Source: an uncultured bacterium (GTDB lineage: Bacteria; Bacillota_I; Bacilli_A; RF39; UBA660). From it: DNA of 8,360 bases. Positions 6,190 to 8,360 of the stretch are shown piece after piece. The translations under genes were made by a program, and so were the position numbers. Location of the stretch: contig CASEKZ010000079.1 in NCBI GenBank assembly GCA_949288625.1, forward strand, positions 1 through 8,360, in the 5' to 3' direction. Position 1 is the stretch's first letter, and every line of letters starts with the position of its first letter. The notes under the pieces are model-generated. The model did no database searches and had not been told where the DNA came from. It saw only the letters and a program-made list of their open reading frames with translations.

Positions 6190-6218
6190 ATTATAGCAAA
6201 TAAAAATTTTAAAGTCAA
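6190..6218 (-). promoter_or_regulatory. Promoter of the transglutaminase-like gene (extended -10)
   Basis: Minus-strand TTGACT (6218-6213), a 17-nt spacer and TATAAT (6195-6190), preceded by TGC, form an extended -10. This is one of the strongest promoters in the window. The predicted start is about 6183, 5 nt before the SD AGGGGG. It begins 9 bp past the end of the HAD remnant. Confidence 0.88.
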
Positions 6219-6226
6219 ATTAATAC

Positions 6227-6526
6227 TTATTCGGTAAACGAACTTGGATGATATGCGGTTATTCCCATTTCTTCTGCTTTTCTTAAAACGTCTAACCTAT
6301 CATCTACGAAAACCATATTTTTTTAATCAATTTTAAATTTTTTAGAATACTCTATTATAACTTCTGGTTTTAACATGGTGGATGATATAAAAATTGTGTT
6401 TTCTTTTTTTATGTTTGGATAGTTTTCTTTTAACCAAGCATACTTTTGACTTATTTCGTTATTAGAAACGACAGCACCTAAAACAAAAATTTTATCTTTA
6501 TCGAGTTTTTCTATAACACGCTGCAT
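6227..6526 (-). pseudogene. Decayed HAD-superfamily hydrolase (5' truncated, in-frame stop)
   Basis: One reading frame spans 6526-6227 but is broken by TAA at 6325-6323. Before the stop, 67 codons include LGAVVSNNE (17-24; motif II position, S21) and SSTMLKPEVI (49-57; motif III Lys K53). After the stop the same frame continues KNMVFVDDRLDVLRKAEEMG, the HAD motif IV DD acid pair with its usual following helix, and ends at TAA 6229-6227. An AAA to TAA change would explain the stop, since KFKID-x-KNMVFVDD reads smoothly across it. The N-terminal part with the catalytic DxD (motif I) is absent: only 16 bp separate the first ATG from the stop of the EamA gene, that upstream frame closes at once, and no SD is present. 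Lacking the nucleophile, neither half can be an active phosphatase. A single sequencing error could explain the stop but not the missing N-terminus. Confidence 0.8.
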
Positions 6527-6542
6527 CGTTTTAATAAATAAA

Positions 6543-7388
6543 TTATATCATATTTAGTAATACAACACCTAAAACTATAAGACATAATGATGCAAAATCT
6601 TTAGCTTTTGGTTTTCTTTTATTTTCTTTAATAAAATATGCAAGTACAAATGAAAGCACGATCGTTATTGGCCTTACAAGATTGCTTGTTGTAACAGAAA
6701 TACTTGATAAATAATTATATAAATATATGTAAAAAAATCCAAATGATTGTTGAATGAAAACCCATTTTATTATCTTTTTATGTTTTTTATGATAATTAAA
6801 AGAATAATTTTTAGAAAAAATAAGCGTTAATAGTGCGTTTAAAATAAATATGTAAAACGCATTCGACCAATATCTAAGAATGATATTTGCAATAAATCCT
6901 AATGCTACTTCACCAATTATTCTTATTACCAAATCTTTTTTTAAATTTTTTAACCTTAATTTTACGTTTGATAAATTAAATACTCCAATTAAAACGATGA
7001 TAATAAAGTATACGTACCAAATGTTAAAGTTTCTTATGCCAATTAAAATGTCTACTATATATGATAATATTATTCCAAGAGACATATAAGACAAATTCTC
7101 AAAGACCTCAAGTTTTTGCCCCATTTTAGCTAAAGACATCTGCTTAAAATATCTTGTTACCATCGCGAATATTAAAGCAACAATTGGAATAATTGACATT
7201 TCGAGTTTGAAATTTCCAGTAATGCGTTCTATTACAATCATAAAAACCGAAAACGGAACCATTGAAAGGCACATATAATAAAAATAGTCTTTTCTACTAA
7301 TTCCTAAATTCATTAAGTGTTTATCGACGTATGATGCAATAGAGCTTATTACCGCCGTTAAAAAAGTTAACATTATTATATTTTCCAT
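6543..7388 (-). CDS. EamA/DMT-superfamily membrane transporter
   Basis: A protein of 281 aa, almost entirely hydrophobic, with about ten membrane segments arranged as two repeats, as in drug/metabolite exporters of the EamA type. The C-terminal half shows the typical pattern: SVTTSNLVRPITIVLSFVLAYFIKENK (segment pair with the charged turn) and KDFASLCLIVLGVVLLNMI at the end. An N-terminal helix followed by DKHLMNLGISRKD also fits. The substrate is unknown, since this family covers amino acids, sugars and drugs. The ATG at 7388 has only a weak SD (AAGG at 7404-7401, 12 nt away). A start at M6 (7373) has none. The gene has its own promoter, overlapping the end of the small ORF upstream. The HAD remnant follows after 16 bp without a terminator. 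Confidence 0.85.
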   Translation of the reverse strand: MENIIMLTFLTAVISSIASYVDKHLMNLGISRKDYFYYMCLSMVPFSVFMIVIERITGNFKLEMSIIPIVALIFAMVTRYFKQMSLAKMGQKLEVFENLSYMSLGIILSYIVDILIGIRNFNIWYVYFIIIVLIGVFNLSNVKLRLKNLKKDLVIRIIGEVALGFIANIILRYWSNAFYIFILNALLTLIFSKNYSFNYHKKHKKIIKWVFIQQSFGFFYIYLYNYLSSISVTTSNLVRPITIVLSFVLAYFIKENKRKPKAKDFASLCLIVLGVVLLNMI

Positions 7389-7411
7389 AATATATCATAA
7401 CCTTAAACTTA

Positions 7412-7440
7412 ATTTTAAAATACTTTTACTTTTTTTTCAA
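7412..7440 (-). promoter_or_regulatory. Promoter of the EamA transporter gene
   Basis: Minus-strand TTGAAA (7440-7435), a 17-nt spacer and TAAAAT (7417-7412): five of six matches in each hexamer. The predicted start is about 7405, directly before AAGG at 7404. The -35 overlaps the last codons of the small ORF (7426-7550). Confidence 0.7.
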
Positions 7441-7550
7441 CAGTTTTACTATATTACTTGTTATGTATAATGTTAAAACAGCAGCCCAAAACATTAAGTC
7501 CGCTGATAAACCTTCAAGCTTGTTTTAATTCTTTTTTCTTTGCTTATCAT
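7426..7550 (-). pseudogene. Small single-helix membrane protein, frameshifted or split into two coupled ORFs
   Basis: I do not recognise this gene. An ATG at 7550 has a good SD (GGTGA, 7560-7556, 5-nt spacing) and a promoter right upstream. It opens an 18-aa basic peptide starting MISKEKRIK and stopping at TAA 7496-7494. In the -1 frame, from 7524 to 7426, lies a membrane-like peptide: NKLEGLSADL, then MFWAAVLTLYITSNIVK, ending LLKKK. Adding one A in the AAAA run at 7526-7523 would join the two into a 41-aa protein with a Lys-rich N-terminus, one membrane helix and a KKK end. That suggests a one-base deletion or read error. Alternatively the two frames are real and coupled, because the first stop overlaps the second ATG (TAATG, 7496-7492), giving 18-aa and 22-aa peptides. 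The heptamer A AAA AAG present here is out of phase for programmed slippage. Confidence 0.45.
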
Positions 7551-7566
7551 TTACTTCACCAAGACG

Positions 7567-7595
7567 ATTATAGCATAAAAAAAGATGATTTTAAA
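7567..7595 (-). promoter_or_regulatory. Promoter after the htpG terminator, for the small ORF
   Basis: Minus-strand TATAAT (7572-7567) is preceded by TGC, an extended -10. A TTTAAA -35 (4 of 6) lies 17 nt upstream at 7595-7590, inside the loop of the htpG terminator. The predicted start is about 7560, exactly at the SD GGTGA of the ORF starting at 7550. Confidence 0.65.
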
Positions 7596-7608
7596 TTCAA
7601 TCATCTTT
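7577..7608 (-). terminator. Intrinsic terminator of htpG
   Basis: A perfect 10-bp stem on the minus strand, AAAGATGATT (7608-7599) against AATCATCTTT (7590-7581), with an 8-nt loop, followed by T's to 7577. The htpG stop codon (7609-7607) overlaps the 5' arm. Confidence 0.9.
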
Positions 7609-8360
7609 ATTTAGATAGAAACTCACATACTAAATTACTTAACTCGGTTGGGTTTTCAACGGGTAATCCTTCGATTAGTCTTGCCTCATCATAAAGTATT
7701 TTAGTGTATTTTTTAAGTGTTTCTTTATCGGTTTTATATAAATCTTCTATTTTTTTAGCAATTGGATGGTCTTCGTTTATTTCAAGTACTAACTTAGCAT
7801 CAATGTGTTCATCGGTTGGCATGGCGTTAATTACTTTTTGCATTTCTACCGTTATGTTTCCTTCGCTAGTTAAGCATAACGGATGTTTTTTAAGCTTATT
7901 TGTAAACCTTATTTGGGACACTTCAGTACCTAATTCTTTTTTCATCAAATCAAACATGTCTTTTGCATCATCGTTCTTTTTCTTTAAGACTTCTTTTTCT
8001 TCTTCACTTGATAGGTCAAAATCATTTGATGAGATGTTAACAAACTTTTTATCATCATATTTATCAAGCATCTTAAGAACGAACTCATCAACGTAATCAG
8101 TTAGGTATAAAACTTCCTTTTTCTTTTCTTTTAAAGCTTCTACTTGTGGCATCATGTCTATTTTATCTACCGTCTCACCACATGCATAGTAAATTGTATC
8201 ATCGTCTTTATCCATCCTTGATACGTACTCTTTTAAAGTTACTTTTTTCTTTTCCTTTGATGAGTAGAATATAATTAAATCTTTTAAATCTTCTTTTTTA
8301 GCACCATAATTATCATAAACGCCATATTTTATGTTAACACCAAAAGTCTTAAAGAACTCT
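7607..8360 (-). CDS. htpG: Hsp90-family chaperone HtpG, C-terminal part (5' end outside the window)
   Basis: The frame is open from the right edge (8360) to TAA at 7609-7607, giving about 250 residues of a family usually near 610-640 aa. The visible part starts in the middle domain. It reads FFKTFGVNIKYGVYD, then DLIIFYSSKEKKKVTLKEYVSRM, then the highly conserved IYYACGETVDKI and EVLYLTDYVDEF. It ends with the C-terminal dimerisation domain (LCLTSEGNITVEMQKVINAM and NEDHPIAKKIEDLY). HtpG is a cytosolic ATP-dependent chaperone; its ATP-binding N-terminal domain lies outside the window. An ATG at 8215 is internal and not a start. The terminator directly follows. Confidence 0.97.
   Translation of the reverse strand, partial: EFFKTFGVNIKYGVYDNYGAKKEDLKDLIIFYSSKEKKKVTLKEYVSRMDKDDDTIYYACGETVDKIDMMPQVEALKEKKKEVLYLTDYVDEFVLKMLDKYDDKKFVNISSNDFDLSSEEEKEVLKKKNDDAKDMFDLMKKELGTEVSQIRFTNKLKKHPLCLTSEGNITVEMQKVINAMPTDEHIDAKLVLEINEDHPIAKKIEDLYKTDKETLKKYTKILYDEARLIEGLPVENPTELSNLVCEFLSK

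Noticed and set aside
7458..7694. Plus-strand open frame across the region between htpG and the EamA gene
   Set aside because: It crosses the htpG terminator and the antisense of two minus-strand promoters, with no SD. The minus strand explains the region better.
7704..8096. Plus-strand open frame of about 130 codons
   Set aside because: It is antisense to conserved htpG sequence, with a Ser/Phe-rich composition that simply mirrors its Lys/Glu codons.
1..8360. Insertion sequences, CRISPR arrays, defence genes, phage genes
   Set aside because: No transposase, integrase, terminal inverted repeats or regularly spaced repeats were found on either strand.

Overview
The window reads as a low-GC member of the Bacilli or a related Firmicutes/Mycoplasmatota lineage. 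It is strongly AT-rich, has AGGAGG-type ribosome binding sites and TTGACA/TATAAT promoters, and carries a ribonuclease Y gene, a small S1-domain protein of the YugI type and a YutI-type NifU protein. Every Trp codon I checked is TGG. Visible stops are TAA or TAG and none is TGA, so the stops alone do not settle whether TGA is read as Trp. Except for the NifU gene, everything is on the minus strand.

Layout from left to right. Positions 1-63 hold the 5' end of what I read as a group I intron. It interrupts a tRNA-Thr(UGU) gene (5' exon 64-99) exactly after the anticodon. Directly upstream in transcription order is an intact tRNA-Val(UAC) (108-184) with a strong promoter. Next come an S1-domain RNA-binding protein (244-603) and a divergent NifU-type Fe-S protein (707-949). 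The NifU gene converges with a CotS/YutH-like kinase-fold protein (953-1876), and a shared bidirectional terminator lies between them. Ribonuclease Y (1934-3487) has its own promoter and terminator. It is followed by a D-alanyl-D-alanine carboxypeptidase (3608-4666) and a cytoplasmic transglutaminase-like protein of unknown role (4703-6166), also with promoter and terminator. At 6227-6526 there is a decayed HAD-hydrolase remnant that lacks its N-terminus and carries an in-frame stop. An EamA/DMT transporter (6543-7388) follows. A small stretch at 7426-7550 seems to encode a tiny single-helix membrane protein, either frameshifted or split into two TAATG-coupled ORFs. The C-terminal 250 codons of HtpG (7607-8360) run off the right edge.

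The genes look like a set of short housekeeping units, not one pathway: RNA handling (RNase Y, S1 protein, tRNAs), Fe-S maturation (NifU), cell-wall tailoring (carboxypeptidase) and protein folding (HtpG). I see no mobile element, CRISPR array or defence island. The most notable feature is the tRNA-Thr group I intron. Its P1 helix, with a U-G pair at the splice site, and its GAAA-capped P2 can be drawn directly from the sequence. Two further patterns stand out. All four terminators place stop codons inside the hairpin, and most promoters put the ribosome binding site at or next to the predicted transcript start. The carboxypeptidase and YutH-like genes share a sporulation sigma-E-like promoter pattern in place of a housekeeping one.
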